Of a stretch of 35,185 nucleotides of DNA, positions 9,579 through 19,354 are shown in pieces. Under the pieces are notes generated by a model. It worked only from the letters and a program-made list of their open reading frames with translations, ran no database searches and was not told the origin of the DNA. The stretch covers positions 1-35,185 of the forward strand of contig JACZVF010000003.1 of NCBI GenBank assembly GCA_022572805.1, written 5' to 3'. Within the stretch, counting starts at the first letter, position 1. Every line of letters starts with the position of its first letter. The position numbers were made by a program, and so were the translations under genes. This DNA comes from Chloroflexota bacterium. GTDB taxonomy: Bacteria; Chloroflexota; Dehalococcoidia; Lucifugimonadales; JADFKI01.

Positions 9579-10532
9579 ATGGCGCCTAGTTTTAATGTAA
9601 GGATATTTCGATGGACGGACCTGGAATCCATAACAGCCATATTCAATGATATCAATGGCCTTGGCGGCACTGAAAAGGCCTTCGATGTTGGCTTCATGCG
9701 CCAGTTCATGTCCCAGCCGGACATGGACCCGCAGGAGCACTGCTTCGTCGCCGATTTGGACGATGCCGTTGTTGGCTTTGCGCTGATTTCGTACGAAGCG
9801 CCCATCGGCCGGGCGGTGGCCAGCGGCGGCGTTCTCGGCGGTTTTCGGCGACAGGGGATCGGTCGTGAGCTGCTCAAAAAGGCTCTATCCCACGCAGAGG
9901 ACCTCGGGGTGGACGTACTGCACATCGAGGCCTCATCCCAAGGCGAGGCCGCCCAGCGGATGCTCGAGTCGGCGGGCTTTCACAAGGCCAAGGGTTACTG
10001 GCAGATGCAGTGGACCGGCGACGTCAGCCCAACGCCTTCCCTGCCGAGCGGATTTTCGATTCGGCCATTCAAGATCGGCCAGGACGAGGAGAGGCTCACT
10101 CAGCTACAGAACTTGGCGTTCGGCGATAACTGGGGGTTCAGCCCCAACACCGTCGATCAGATTAGCGCCCGCGTCCGCTTGGACCGGGTAACGCCCGAGG
10201 GTATCTTGTTCATCACGGATAACGGCAAACCTGCAGCCTACAACTGGACGATGATATCCGCCGACGACTCCAGGGCCACCGGGTTCATATCCATGACGGG
10301 CGTGCACCCGGACTACCGGGGCAGGGGGCTTGGCAAGGCAATCGTGGCTGCTGGAATGCAGTACCTCAAGGGCCAGGGCGTCGATTGCATCGAGTTGGAG
10401 GTAGACTCCGACAACGCGCCTGCCAGGGAACTGTATCTCAAACTAGGCTTTCGGAAGGTACGGGAGACCCTGTGGTACGAGAAAACTTTTCCAACGCCTA
10501 ATGGACAATTATCCAGCGAGCCCGGTGAATAG
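9579..10532 (+). CDS. Tandem-GNAT N-acetyltransferase (MshD/mycothiol-synthase-like architecture)
   Basis: Two GNAT motifs: GGVLGGFRRQGIGRELLKKAL...SAGF and MTGVHPDYRGRGLGKAIVAAGMQYL...ELEVDSDNAPARELYLKLGF. 317 aa. Confidence 0.8.
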   Translation: MAPSFNVRIFRWTDLESITAIFNDINGLGGTEKAFDVGFMRQFMSQPDMDPQEHCFVADLDDAVVGFALISYEAPIGRAVASGGVLGGFRRQGIGRELLKKALSHAEDLGVDVLHIEASSQGEAAQRMLESAGFHKAKGYWQMQWTGDVSPTPSLPSGFSIRPFKIGQDEERLTQLQNLAFGDNWGFSPNTVDQISARVRLDRVTPEGILFITDNGKPAAYNWTMISADDSRATGFISMTGVHPDYRGRGLGKAIVAAGMQYLKGQGVDCIELEVDSDNAPARELYLKLGFRKVRETLWYEKTFPTPNGQLSSEPGE

Positions 10533-10566
10533 CTACCGCAAGGCGACTGCGGAGTGACCGGAAAAC

Positions 10567-11292
10567 CTACGCGCCAGGCGATTTTACCCCCTGGAAAGGC
10601 GTCGGCATGTTCATGTGTTCCGGCAACACCATCCCTCCCGAGAATACGATCTTCATCGCCTCTTCCACAGTCAACTTCGTCTCAACTACCTTGTCCTCTG
10701 TGACGAACGCCAGGTTGCCCGAAGTTGGATTCGGTACTGTCGGGATATAAACTACCAGCAGGTCCTGACCGTCTTTGATTGGCGACGGGCAGTGGCCGGT
10801 GATGAAGCCCATCGCTAGAAAGCCTTGTCTCGGCCACTCGATGAATACCACGCGGCTAAACTGGTGCCCGGTGGGTGAGACAAGGCTGTCCGTGGCCTGC
10901 CTTGCAACCCCATAGATGCTCTTGACCACAGGTATTTTTGAAAGTACCGTGTTTTGCCAACTCACAGCCCTGCGGCCGGCCTCGGCCGCCACCAGGAGGC
11001 CGATGACGTAAAGCATCGCTATGGTAAATGCCACACCGACGCCCGGGAAGTCCAGAGGCGTGCCCTCGATCCACCTGGTGAGAAGTCCGGAATCGCCACG
11101 AAAGATTCCGTCGATGTAGCCAAATACAAGGCGAATTATCAGGAAGGTAGCGAGAAGGGGAACCAGAACGAAAAAACCAGCAGCAATCCTACGCCAGAAG
11201 TGGCGCTCCCCACGCTGGTAAAAGGTGTACTTCTGTGGGTCGCTGCTATCTGCGTCCGGCTCCACCTGAGACTGGTCCCGCCCGTTGTTCAC
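10567..11292 (-). CDS. DUF502 family membrane protein
   Basis: FVLVPLLATFLIIRLVFGYID, IPVVKSIYGVARQATDSL, GFITG, VVYIPTVPNPTSGNLAFV. Confidence 0.88.
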   Translation of the reverse strand: MNNGRDQSQVEPDADSSDPQKYTFYQRGERHFWRRIAAGFFVLVPLLATFLIIRLVFGYIDGIFRGDSGLLTRWIEGTPLDFPGVGVAFTIAMLYVIGLLVAAEAGRRAVSWQNTVLSKIPVVKSIYGVARQATDSLVSPTGHQFSRVVFIEWPRQGFLAMGFITGHCPSPIKDGQDLLVVYIPTVPNPTSGNLAFVTEDKVVETKLTVEEAMKIVFSGGMVLPEHMNMPTPFQGVKSPGA

Positions 11293-11295
11293 TAT

Positions 11296-12519
11296 TCACG
11301 CCCCCGCGACGCTTACCCAAGATTCTGCCAATAGATCGGAGTAGAAGTCCAGTAATCGGTCTGCGACCCCACTCCAGCTCATTTCCAGCGCCTGCGCCCT
11401 GGCCGCTTTGCCCATGGACTCCTTCAGGTCTGGATTAGCCATCAGTATGTCCAGGCGTTGCGCGAATGGTTCAGGGCAGCGCCATGGAATTAGATAACCC
11501 GTTTCACCTTGTTTGATGAAAGTTTTCAGTCCTCCGACTCTGGAGACCACAACTGGCGTGCCACAGGCCATCGCTTCCAACGCTACCAGTCCGAAGCTTT
11601 CGTAGTAAGAAGGCAACACGAATACGTCGGCCGCGCTGTAAAAGTCGGGAAGAATCCCCTGAGGGACGGAACCGGTAAAGGTTACTTTTTCCTGGATGCC
11701 CAGCGTTTCCGAGAGGCCTTTAAGCCTTTCCAACTCTAGGTCGTCTTCCAGGCTGCCTCCGACAATCACCAGTCTGGTGTCCGCCGGGTCTTCCAGTAGC
11801 GCCACGGCCTTCAGCAGGATATCGATACCCTTGAGAGGCTCGATGCGCCCTACGTATAGGATAACCCTATTTTCCTGAATTCCCAACTTCTGTTTTGCGT
11901 CGTCCTTGCCCCTGGGGTAGAACAACTCCAAATCCACGCCCGCCGGAACGACTTTGATTCTGCACCGGGATGCCTGATAAAGCTTGACAAGGTCATCTTT
12001 CTCCATTTCGGTGGAGACGACAAGACCGTCCGCGCGCTGCATGACCGTGCGCTCGATGTTGGTCCTGACCTCGGACTCCTGTTCCCCGGCTCGGGCTCGC
12101 AATTTGGTCTTGGCCAGGGTATGGAACGTGGCCACGTGGGGCACGTCCCAATCTTCACTCAGGGCCATGCCGATGCTTCCGGAAAGCCAGTAGTGGCTGT
12201 GAATAAGATCGTAGTCGATGCCCTGCTCGGAGCGGAATGAGTCCAAAGCCGTCAGGAACTCGGGTATGAACTGGTACAGGTCCTGCTTGGTAGTGTCGTA
12301 CGGGCCGGCCTTGAGGTGCACGACCCTGGCTCCCTCGCCCAACTCCACGATCTGCGGATCCAGCGGGTCGTGATATCGAGTGAACACGTCCACCTGATGC
12401 CCACGTCTGCCGAATTCCTTAGCCAACTGCATAACGTAAACGTTCATGCCGCCGGTATCTTTTTCGCCGAGGCGCGCCACGGGACATCCGTGGAAGCTCA
12501 ACAACGCCAGTCTATACAT
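11296..12519 (-). CDS. Glycosyltransferase family 4 (MshA-like)
   Basis: DTGGMNVYVMQLAKEFGRRGHQVDVFTRYHDP, DLIHSHYWLSG, VVPAGVDLELFYPRG, LPSYYESFGLVALEAMACGTPVVVSRVGGL. Confidence 0.88.
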   Translation of the reverse strand: MYRLALLSFHGCPVARLGEKDTGGMNVYVMQLAKEFGRRGHQVDVFTRYHDPLDPQIVELGEGARVVHLKAGPYDTTKQDLYQFIPEFLTALDSFRSEQGIDYDLIHSHYWLSGSIGMALSEDWDVPHVATFHTLAKTKLRARAGEQESEVRTNIERTVMQRADGLVVSTEMEKDDLVKLYQASRCRIKVVPAGVDLELFYPRGKDDAKQKLGIQENRVILYVGRIEPLKGIDILLKAVALLEDPADTRLVIVGGSLEDDLELERLKGLSETLGIQEKVTFTGSVPQGILPDFYSAADVFVLPSYYESFGLVALEAMACGTPVVVSRVGGLKTFIKQGETGYLIPWRCPEPFAQRLDILMANPDLKESMGKAARAQALEMSWSGVADRLLDFYSDLLAESWVSVAGA

Positions 12520-12676
12520 ACATATCTCCGCCCCTGCCAGGGGATTGCGACGCCCGGCCGGTCAACTTCAGTCGGCCGGCCGGCAGAGGGCACGAATATC
12601 GTTTCTGGATGGGGACCGCTTTCCGACCAGATTCTTTAGCCGAATCCACCTGTCCCCGGATTTGATGGATACGGGC

Positions 12677-13657
12677 CTAACGTCTAATCGTAATCTGGTA
12701 GACGGTCTGATTCCGCCCGCCCAGATCATATTTATATCGCTCCGGACCTCTCAGGAAATCGAAACAGCTCCTGCCTTTTTCCACTGCCTCGCGGAGGCAC
12801 AGGGCCTTGTTGAGAAGCCCTACACTTAGTGACGAATACTCCGGGTCGTAACCGCTATTGTAGAGTAGGTACGCGTCGCCGTAGTCGAAGACGATGCAGG
12901 AGGCCACCCGCACATTACCCACCTCCAGAAAGAAGAGCTTGAATATGCCCTTTTCTGCCAGCCTTACGGCCATGTCCTTGAAGAAGAGCTCCCGGTCCTC
13001 CGTCAAGAACTCGTCCTTGTCATGACTGCTGGCGCGCATCAGCCTGAAAAAGTCCGGCATATGCTCGGCCAGAGTCAAGGGATCGTCGCAGGAATACTGC
13101 CGAGCGTTATCGGCGGCGTCCAGCCGCCGCAGCTTTCGGCGCAACTCGTGGCGGTCTTTTTTGCGCATGCTCCCCTGGTATTCGTCCCAGGTGGGCGTTA
13201 GCACGGCATAGGGAGAGACATCCTCTTCCACTATTTCAGTCCGGAATCCCTTTTGCTCCGCCAGCGCCTTCAAATGCACCAGAGCAGGAGAGCTCTCCCG
13301 CAGAGATTTGAGCTCAAGTGTGTGCCACTCCATCTCTACCAGGTATTCACACAGCGCATTGTAGAACTCGACTTCTCTGCCCTTCCTCACCAGGAAATCA
13401 TGGTAATCGAACAGGTCGGTATCACCCAGGAAGGACAGCACTCCGTTAGTAAGCATCAGGGGCGCGATGCCAATCAGCACCTCGCCCTGCCTGACGGAAA
13501 GTATGTGCAGGTCAGCTTCCTGCCCGTAATGCTCCAACCATAGCCTCTGCCACCAGGGGGTAATGAAAATCGTGTCGGCGGCGGTCTCCGGCAAGAGCTG
13601 CTCCCATTCCACCTCTATACTGTCGAAGCTTTCCGACCGCACGGACAGTGGCGTCAT
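12677..13657 (-). CDS. BioF2/CelD-like (FemAB-type GNAT) acetyltransferase
   Basis: ITPWWQRLWLEHYG, MRKKDRHELRRKLRRL, LYNSGYDPEYSSLSVGLLNKALCLREAVEKGRSCFDFLRGPERYKYDLGG. Confidence 0.82.
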   Translation of the reverse strand: MTPLSVRSESFDSIEVEWEQLLPETAADTIFITPWWQRLWLEHYGQEADLHILSVRQGEVLIGIAPLMLTNGVLSFLGDTDLFDYHDFLVRKGREVEFYNALCEYLVEMEWHTLELKSLRESSPALVHLKALAEQKGFRTEIVEEDVSPYAVLTPTWDEYQGSMRKKDRHELRRKLRRLDAADNARQYSCDDPLTLAEHMPDFFRLMRASSHDKDEFLTEDRELFFKDMAVRLAEKGIFKLFFLEVGNVRVASCIVFDYGDAYLLYNSGYDPEYSSLSVGLLNKALCLREAVEKGRSCFDFLRGPERYKYDLGGRNQTVYQITIRR

Positions 13658-14217
13658 CGAATCTCCCCCAGCAGGTCGAAGAATTCCTGCCGGTCCGCGG
13701 TCTGGGTCTTCAGCCTGCCCCTGGCAGATGATGTAATTATCCGGCTGCCGGGCTTTTTAACGCCTCTCAGCGACATACACATGTGCTCCGCACTGATTAC
13801 GGCCGCGACACCGTCGGGTTCAAGCGTCTTGTTTAGGGCCTCTACTAGCTGGTCTGTGAGCCGCTCCTGTATCTGGGGTCGGCGGGCAAGAATGTCCAGG
13901 GCCCGGGCAAGCTTCGATGCGCCTACCACACGCCCCTTGGGTATGTACCCGACGTGGACGGAGCCGAAAAAGGGAAGGAAGTGATGCTCACAAATGGAGA
14001 AGAACGGGATGTCTCGCAATACCACCAATTCCCGGTGACCTTCCTCGAATCCCGTGGCCAGGACTTCCGCCGGGTCGGCGTCAATGCCCGAGAAGAATTC
14101 TGCATACATCTCGGCAACGCGACGTGGGGTGTCTTGCAGTCCCTCTCTGGACGGGTCCTCGCCCAAGGCCTCGATTATCGCAGATACCGCGTTACTTATC
14201 TTGTCCTGGTCTATCAA
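13654..14217 (-). CDS. folE: GTP cyclohydrolase I
   Basis: GEDPSREGLQDTPRRVAEMYAEFFSGID, FFSICEHHFLPFFGSVHVGYIPKGRVVGASKLARALDILARRPQIQERLT. ATGA overlap with the downstream gene; genuine TGA stop. Confidence 0.96.
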   Translation of the reverse strand: MIDQDKISNAVSAIIEALGEDPSREGLQDTPRRVAEMYAEFFSGIDADPAEVLATGFEEGHRELVVLRDIPFFSICEHHFLPFFGSVHVGYIPKGRVVGASKLARALDILARRPQIQERLTDQLVEALNKTLEPDGVAAVISAEHMCMSLRGVKKPGSRIITSSARGRLKTQTADRQEFFDLLGEIR

Positions 14218-15273
14218 CTAATGTAACCCCAGGGCCCGCTCCACCGCCTCAAGCTGCGGCGGGTACTCATCCATAAACACCGGCTCCATGGAGCTAGCCA
14301 GGTCTGGGTCCTTGAGGCCCGTTCCGGTCAGAACACAGACGATCTTGCTGTCTTTTAGATGCACTCCATTACGAGAAAGTTTTATTAGTCCGGCCACGGA
14401 AGCCGCTGACGCCGGTTCGCAGAATATGCCCTCTTTTCTGGCTATCCACTCGTAGGCCTCCATGATCTCCTCGTCCGTGACAGAGTCGATGGTGCCGTTG
14501 GATTCATCCCTGGCCTTGACTGCGCCATCCCAACTGGCGGGATTGCCGACCCTGATGGCGGAGGCGATAGTTTCGGGCTTCGCTATGGGCCGACCCCTGA
14601 CGATGGCAGCCGCGCCCTCCGCCTGGAAACCCATCATCTTGGGAAGAATGGCCGTCCACTCCATGTTGCGGGCCTCTACAAAACCCTGCCAATAGGCGGT
14701 GATGTTGCCGGCATTGCCTACCGGGATGAAAAGATAATCGGGAGCCGTTCCCAGGTCTTCAATTATCTCGAACGAGGCCGTCTTTTGGCCCTCGATTCTG
14801 TACGGGTTCAGAGAATTGACAAGAATTATGGGGTGCTTCGCCGTGAGCTCGCGTACGACCTTCAGGGCGTCGTCGAAGTTTCCGTCGATGAGGATGATGC
14901 GGGCGCCGTAGGTTATTGCCTGGGCCAACTTGCCCCTGGCGATGTTGTTCTTGGGTACGAAAACCGTGGTTTCCAGGCCGCAGTAGGCCCCGTAAGCGGC
15001 GGCTGATGCGCTGGTATTGCCCGTGGAGGCGCAGACGATGCTCTCGCCGCCCTCCTCCATGGCTTTAGCGACGGCCAGAACCATGCCCCGATCCTTAAAC
15101 GACCCGGACGGGTTGCAGCCCTCCAGCTTGAAGTACAGTTCGTCGCAGCCGACCTCCTGCGAGATAGTCTTGGACCTGACAAGAGGGGTATCGCCTTCGC
15201 CAAGTGTGAACATCGGGGTTTTTTCGTTCACGGGGAGGTAGCTTTTGTAGCGCTCCAGAACTCCTCTAATCAT
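14218..15273 (-). CDS. thrC: Threonine synthase
   Basis: [57 protein letters not shown]. Start taken at MIRGVLERY; the upstream ORF extension is unlikely. Confidence 0.93.
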   Translation of the reverse strand: MIRGVLERYKSYLPVNEKTPMFTLGEGDTPLVRSKTISQEVGCDELYFKLEGCNPSGSFKDRGMVLAVAKAMEEGGESIVCASTGNTSASAAAYGAYCGLETTVFVPKNNIARGKLAQAITYGARIILIDGNFDDALKVVRELTAKHPIILVNSLNPYRIEGQKTASFEIIEDLGTAPDYLFIPVGNAGNITAYWQGFVEARNMEWTAILPKMMGFQAEGAAAIVRGRPIAKPETIASAIRVGNPASWDGAVKARDESNGTIDSVTDEEIMEAYEWIARKEGIFCEPASAASVAGLIKLSRNGVHLKDSKIVCVLTGTGLKDPDLASSMEPVFMDEYPPQLEAVERALGLH

Positions 15274-15802
15274 CTTGCTCCGTTGTGCGAAAGTCCGCCG
15301 TGGGCCGGCCGCAACCGACCCCACTCAGGTCTGCCGGCGCCGTCAGTTGCGTGCCGATGTTCGCATGGCGCGCCGGACCTGAGCGCAGACGCCGCTATAT
15401 GTGGCTGTACTGCACATTAAAGGGCCACGGGGGCCCAGCGCCCCGCCGTTTTCCTTGAGATAACATGAATTTTTCGACTGCACCGTACTAGGATACTTCA
15501 GTTCGGCCTCTCAGTCCAACATTGGCGGCGGAGTTGTTCGCAAGTACAACCTGACACTTTCCGTACGTTCGCCCCGGTGTAGAGGCGCTTCCATATAACG
15601 GGAGTTCCTGAATACCACCGCTGTATTCCGAAGCCACCAATTCCCGGTCCCATTGCCCCCATCAACCCCGGCCCTATGCGCTTGATGCCCGCCCACGCAG
15701 GGCCTACAATAGAAAAGCGCTGATAAGCCTTGGCATGACCCCGGGGCATGGCCTTCGTCTTGCGTCTCCAAGCCAGTGAAATTCGCTCAGGAGGTGGTTT
15801 CC

Positions 15803-16381
15803 ATGGACCTGCGTATCTTCACAAGGAACATCGAGCTGAACTCCGAGGCCGAGCAGTACATCGAAAAAAAGCTCAAGCGGCTGGACAGGCACATGCACGG
15901 CAGCGCAGAGGCCAAGCTGGAGCTTTCCCGTACGTCCTCACGGTCTCAGACCGACAGGATCGTGGCCCAGATGACCATCTCAGCGCCGGGGAACACCCTC
16001 AGAGGTCAGGAGGCTGGGCTGAATCTATTTGCGGCCATTGATGCCGTGACAGACGTTATGGACCGTCAGATACGCCGATACAAGACCCGGGTATCAAAGT
16101 CTCGGGGAAGAAGGTCGGTACGGAACCAGGAGCAGGCGCCTCCGGACATCGCCGAGCTGCAAAACGAACTGCCTGAAGACGCGGTGGTATCCGAATTTGG
16201 GCGGGTTGTAAGGTCCAAGCGTTTCCCGATGAAGCCAATGGCCGTGGAAGAGGCCATAGTAGAAATGGAGCTTCTGGACCATGATTTCTTCCTGTTCCAG
16301 AACATAGAAACAGAAGGATTCAACGTCATCTACAGGCGCACCGATGGCGACTACGGGTTGATCGAACCCGAGGCTTCCTGA
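15803..16381 (+). CDS. hpf: Ribosome hibernation-promoting factor (long form, HPF/YfiA)
   Basis: MDLRIFTRNIELNSEAEQYIEKKLKRLDRH... and C-terminal VVRSKRFPMKPMAVEEAIVEMELLDHDFFLFQNIETEGFNVIYRRTDGDYGLIEP. RBS 'caggagg' upstream. Confidence 0.93.
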   Translation: MDLRIFTRNIELNSEAEQYIEKKLKRLDRHMHGSAEAKLELSRTSSRSQTDRIVAQMTISAPGNTLRGQEAGLNLFAAIDAVTDVMDRQIRRYKTRVSKSRGRRSVRNQEQAPPDIAELQNELPEDAVVSEFGRVVRSKRFPMKPMAVEEAIVEMELLDHDFFLFQNIETEGFNVIYRRTDGDYGLIEPEAS

Positions 16382-16456
16382 CGATTAGGTCCGGATGCCA
16401 GGTGTAGCTCCGAACAAATGGCTGGATAGCCTGTGGCAACGACAGGGAGTAGGCAC

Positions 16457-17701
16457 ATGAGCACGTTGATGGACCAGGACCCGGAGGTAGGGCGGGCCAT
16501 TCAGAACGAAGTTGACCGCCAACGCACCACGATCAATCTCATTGCATCGGAGAACTACGCTAGCAGGGCCGTCCTGGAAGCCCAGGGCAGCGTTATGACC
16601 AACAAGTATGCAGAGGGTTACCCGGGGCGGCGTTACTACGGCGGCTGCGAGTTCGTGGACGTGACCGAGAGCCTCGCCATTGACCGGGCCAAAAAGCTCT
16701 TCGGGGCCGAGCACGCAAACGTTCAGCCCCACAGCGGCGCCCAGGCCAATATGGCCGCGTACTTCGCCACCATGAGTCCCGGCGACACAGCCATGGGCAT
16801 GAGCCTGGACCACGGCGGCCACCTGACCCACGGAGCCTCCGTCAGCTTCTCCGCCAAGATTTACAACTTCGTGTCCTACGGCGTCGACAGGGAGGTGGAG
16901 CTGATTGACTACGACGAGGTGGAGCGCCTGGCCAAGGAGTACAGACCCAAGATCATCGTAACCGGCGCATCGGCCTACACCCGCACTATAGACTTCCCGC
17001 GGTTCCGGCAGATAGCCGACGAGGTCGGGGCCAAGCTCATGGTGGACATGGCCCACATTGCCGGGCTGGTAGCGGCGGATGAGCACCCCTCCCCCCTGCC
17101 CTACGCTGAAATAGTCACCTCCACCACTCACAAGACGCTGCGAGGTCCCCGTGGCGGCCTGATCTTGTCCAACTCGGAACTGGCCCGGCCCGTCAATAGC
17201 GCGGTGTTCCCCAACATGCAGGGTGGTCCCTTGCAGCACGTAATCGCAGCCAAGGCGGTTGCCTTCAGCGAGGCCATGACGCCTGAGTTTGCCGCGTACC
17301 AGAAGAGCATTCGGGCCAACGCCGTGGCGCTGGCGGAGGAGCTTCAGTCGGGCGGCCTACGACTGGTCTCCGGCGGCACGGACAACCACATCGTGCTGGT
17401 GGACCTGACACCCATGGACATCACCGGAAGGCAGGCGGAAGAGGCCCTCGGCGAGGTCAACATCGTGGTCAACCGCAACGCCATTCCCTACGACAAGAAG
17501 CCGCCTCGGACCGCCAGCGGCATGCGCCTGGGAAGCCCTGCCATTACCAGCAGGGGCATGGGCGTGGACGAGGCCCGGCGCATCGGACAGCTTATCCTCA
17601 AAGTCCTGGGCGACCTGGGTGATGAGGCGGTCATGCGCGAGGTGCGGGACGAGGTAATCGGCATATGCGGAAAATTCCCGGTGCCGGGGATAGACGCTTA
17701 G
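16457..17701 (+). CDS. glyA: Serine hydroxymethyltransferase
   Basis: [60 protein letters not shown]. Confidence 0.97.
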   Translation: MSTLMDQDPEVGRAIQNEVDRQRTTINLIASENYASRAVLEAQGSVMTNKYAEGYPGRRYYGGCEFVDVTESLAIDRAKKLFGAEHANVQPHSGAQANMAAYFATMSPGDTAMGMSLDHGGHLTHGASVSFSAKIYNFVSYGVDREVELIDYDEVERLAKEYRPKIIVTGASAYTRTIDFPRFRQIADEVGAKLMVDMAHIAGLVAADEHPSPLPYAEIVTSTTHKTLRGPRGGLILSNSELARPVNSAVFPNMQGGPLQHVIAAKAVAFSEAMTPEFAAYQKSIRANAVALAEELQSGGLRLVSGGTDNHIVLVDLTPMDITGRQAEEALGEVNIVVNRNAIPYDKKPPRTASGMRLGSPAITSRGMGVDEARRIGQLILKVLGDLGDEAVMREVRDEVIGICGKFPVPGIDA

Positions 17702-17711
17702 GTGGACGAAT

Positions 17712-18452
17712 TCAGCACTGGCCCAACCACCCGGAGGTGACCTCCCACGGCCACAGCAACAGGGCAGCCTGCGACTGCAAGTCCATCATGTTGTGACACA
17801 TAATGGCGGCCAGGTAAATGGTGCCCCAATTCCCGTTGGGCAGACGGCGATAGGCCGAATCGGAATCCGTCTGCTCACCAGCCTCCAGCCGATTTAGCTC
17901 GGCCCCGGCATTGGGATTGCGCATGAGCTCCAGGTGCTTTTGCCACCAAACGTGCGGGCCGTCTGCAATGGCCTCGCGGGATACCACCTCGTTCACCGAG
18001 CTGGCAATGCGTATGGCACGACGAAGCGACCTGACATCCGTCTCCCGGTCCATGTCGGCAACGCCCCAGCGGTAGTAGAAGACAGGCGGACGCATTAGCT
18101 CCCTTAGGCGGGGCCACTTCAGGGACTGCTCTTCGGCAAGTTCCTGCCAGGGGGCCATAAGCTCCTGCTCGATCAGGGCCTCCCTGCCTAGAATGTGGCC
18201 GACCCATCTTTGAGCGAACGCCTTGCTGTAGGCCCTCAATGGCCGGGGCAAATCGTCCCATGCCGCGCGGATTGCCCGCTCCACTTCCAGGCACTCCGCC
18301 TCGGTCTCAGCCTGCACGATTCGCATAGTGCTCCCCGACATGGTTCCGAAAGTGAACACGCCGCCATCGCACGGCTCCAGCGAGACGGCCTCCAGGTCCA
18401 CGACGGTGCCGGCAACGCTAATGCCTTCAAATGGGAATTCGATAATCTGCAT
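17712..18452 (-). CDS. Hypothetical protein
   Basis: 246-aa ORF convergent with glyA, start MQIIEFPFEG. No family recognised by eye. Confidence 0.6.
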   Translation of the reverse strand: MQIIEFPFEGISVAGTVVDLEAVSLEPCDGGVFTFGTMSGSTMRIVQAETEAECLEVERAIRAAWDDLPRPLRAYSKAFAQRWVGHILGREALIEQELMAPWQELAEEQSLKWPRLRELMRPPVFYYRWGVADMDRETDVRSLRRAIRIASSVNEVVSREAIADGPHVWWQKHLELMRNPNAGAELNRLEAGEQTDSDSAYRRLPNGNWGTIYLAAIMCHNMMDLQSQAALLLWPWEVTSGWLGQC

Positions 18453-18562
18453 TCGATTGGGTGCTTCAGGGCCGGCCCGGCATTTTTACCGGCCATGCCT
18501 TGCGCTCTGTTCTTGACACACTAATACGCGCATGCGGCCAGGATCGCAATCGGCTCCGGGCC

Positions 18563-19348
18563 TCAGCCGCCATGAAGCTTCTGAAGCGCCTGCCTTGCCG
18601 CCGCCTGTTCCGCGTTTGCCTTGCGGGAGCCGACCCCTCGACCTACCACCTCGCCCTCTACCAGCGCCTGGGCGGTGAAGGTGCGGTCGTGGTCTTTTCC
18701 GGCCATGCTGATGATGCTGTAAGTAGGCGGAGATTTACCCTGACCCTGCACCAGCTCCTGCAACTCAGACTTGGCGTTTTTGGACGAAGCCAGATAGTCA
18801 GCGTCGGACATTTCTACAGCCAATACCCTCAGCGAGAAGTCCCGCGCGGCAGCGTAACCCTGGTCCAGGAACAGCGCCCCCACCAGGGCCTCGAGTACCG
18901 CCGCCAAATTTGTCCTTCGCTCGGCGCCACCGCTGCTTTGCTCCCCGATGCCCATCACCAGGTGCCTGCCGAGGTCCAGGCCGTCGGCGACCCGTGCCAA
19001 CGTGTCGCCGCGCACGATCGCCGAGCGCAGCATCGTCAACTCGCCCTCCCGGCGCTCCGGGTATTGTCTGTAGAGGTCCTCGGCCACGGCCAGGCCCAGA
19101 AGGGCATCACCCAGGTACTCCAGACGCTCGTTGGATTCGGGCAATAGGCCGGGGTTTTCATTGAGGTAGGAGCTGTGGATGAAAGCCAGGCCTAGAAGCG
19201 ACCTATCGCTGAACGATATGCCAAGGTGGTTCTCAAGGGCTTCAAGGTCCTGCTCAGGGGGTTCCACTGCCTCTCCAAGAGTTCGTATAGGAGCTAATAA
19301 GCTAGGCCCCTCTCCATTCGGAAACGGAGAAGGGCCTGACGAAGCCAA
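18563..19348 (-). CDS. rnc: Ribonuclease III (true start probably near 19260-19270)
   Basis: HLGISFSDRSLLGLAFIHSSYLNENPGLLPESNERLEYLGDALLGLAVAEDLY, C-terminal dsRBD NAEQAAARQALQKL. The first ~25 codons overlap a hairpin and are doubtful. Confidence 0.92.
   Translation of the reverse strand: MASSGPSPFPNGEGPSLLAPIRTLGEAVEPPEQDLEALENHLGISFSDRSLLGLAFIHSSYLNENPGLLPESNERLEYLGDALLGLAVAEDLYRQYPERREGELTMLRSAIVRGDTLARVADGLDLGRHLVMGIGEQSSGGAERRTNLAAVLEALVGALFLDQGYAAARDFSLRVLAVEMSDADYLASSKNAKSELQELVQGQGKSPPTYSIISMAGKDHDRTFTAQALVEGEVVGRGVGSRKANAEQAAARQALQKLHGG
19304..19337 (-). terminator. Hairpin downstream of frnE-like copy 1 (terminator-like, no clear U-tract)
   Basis: aggcccctctcc-N10-ggagaagggcct, 11 of 12 pairs, between the frnE-like stop and rnc. 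Confidence 0.5.
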
Positions 19349-19354
19349 TATGGA

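Noticed and set aside
12550-12590. CCGGCCG...CGGCCGG palindrome between the GT4 and BioF2-like genes
   Set aside because: Short GC-rich self-complementary stretch in high-GC DNA; not distinguishable from background without computation.
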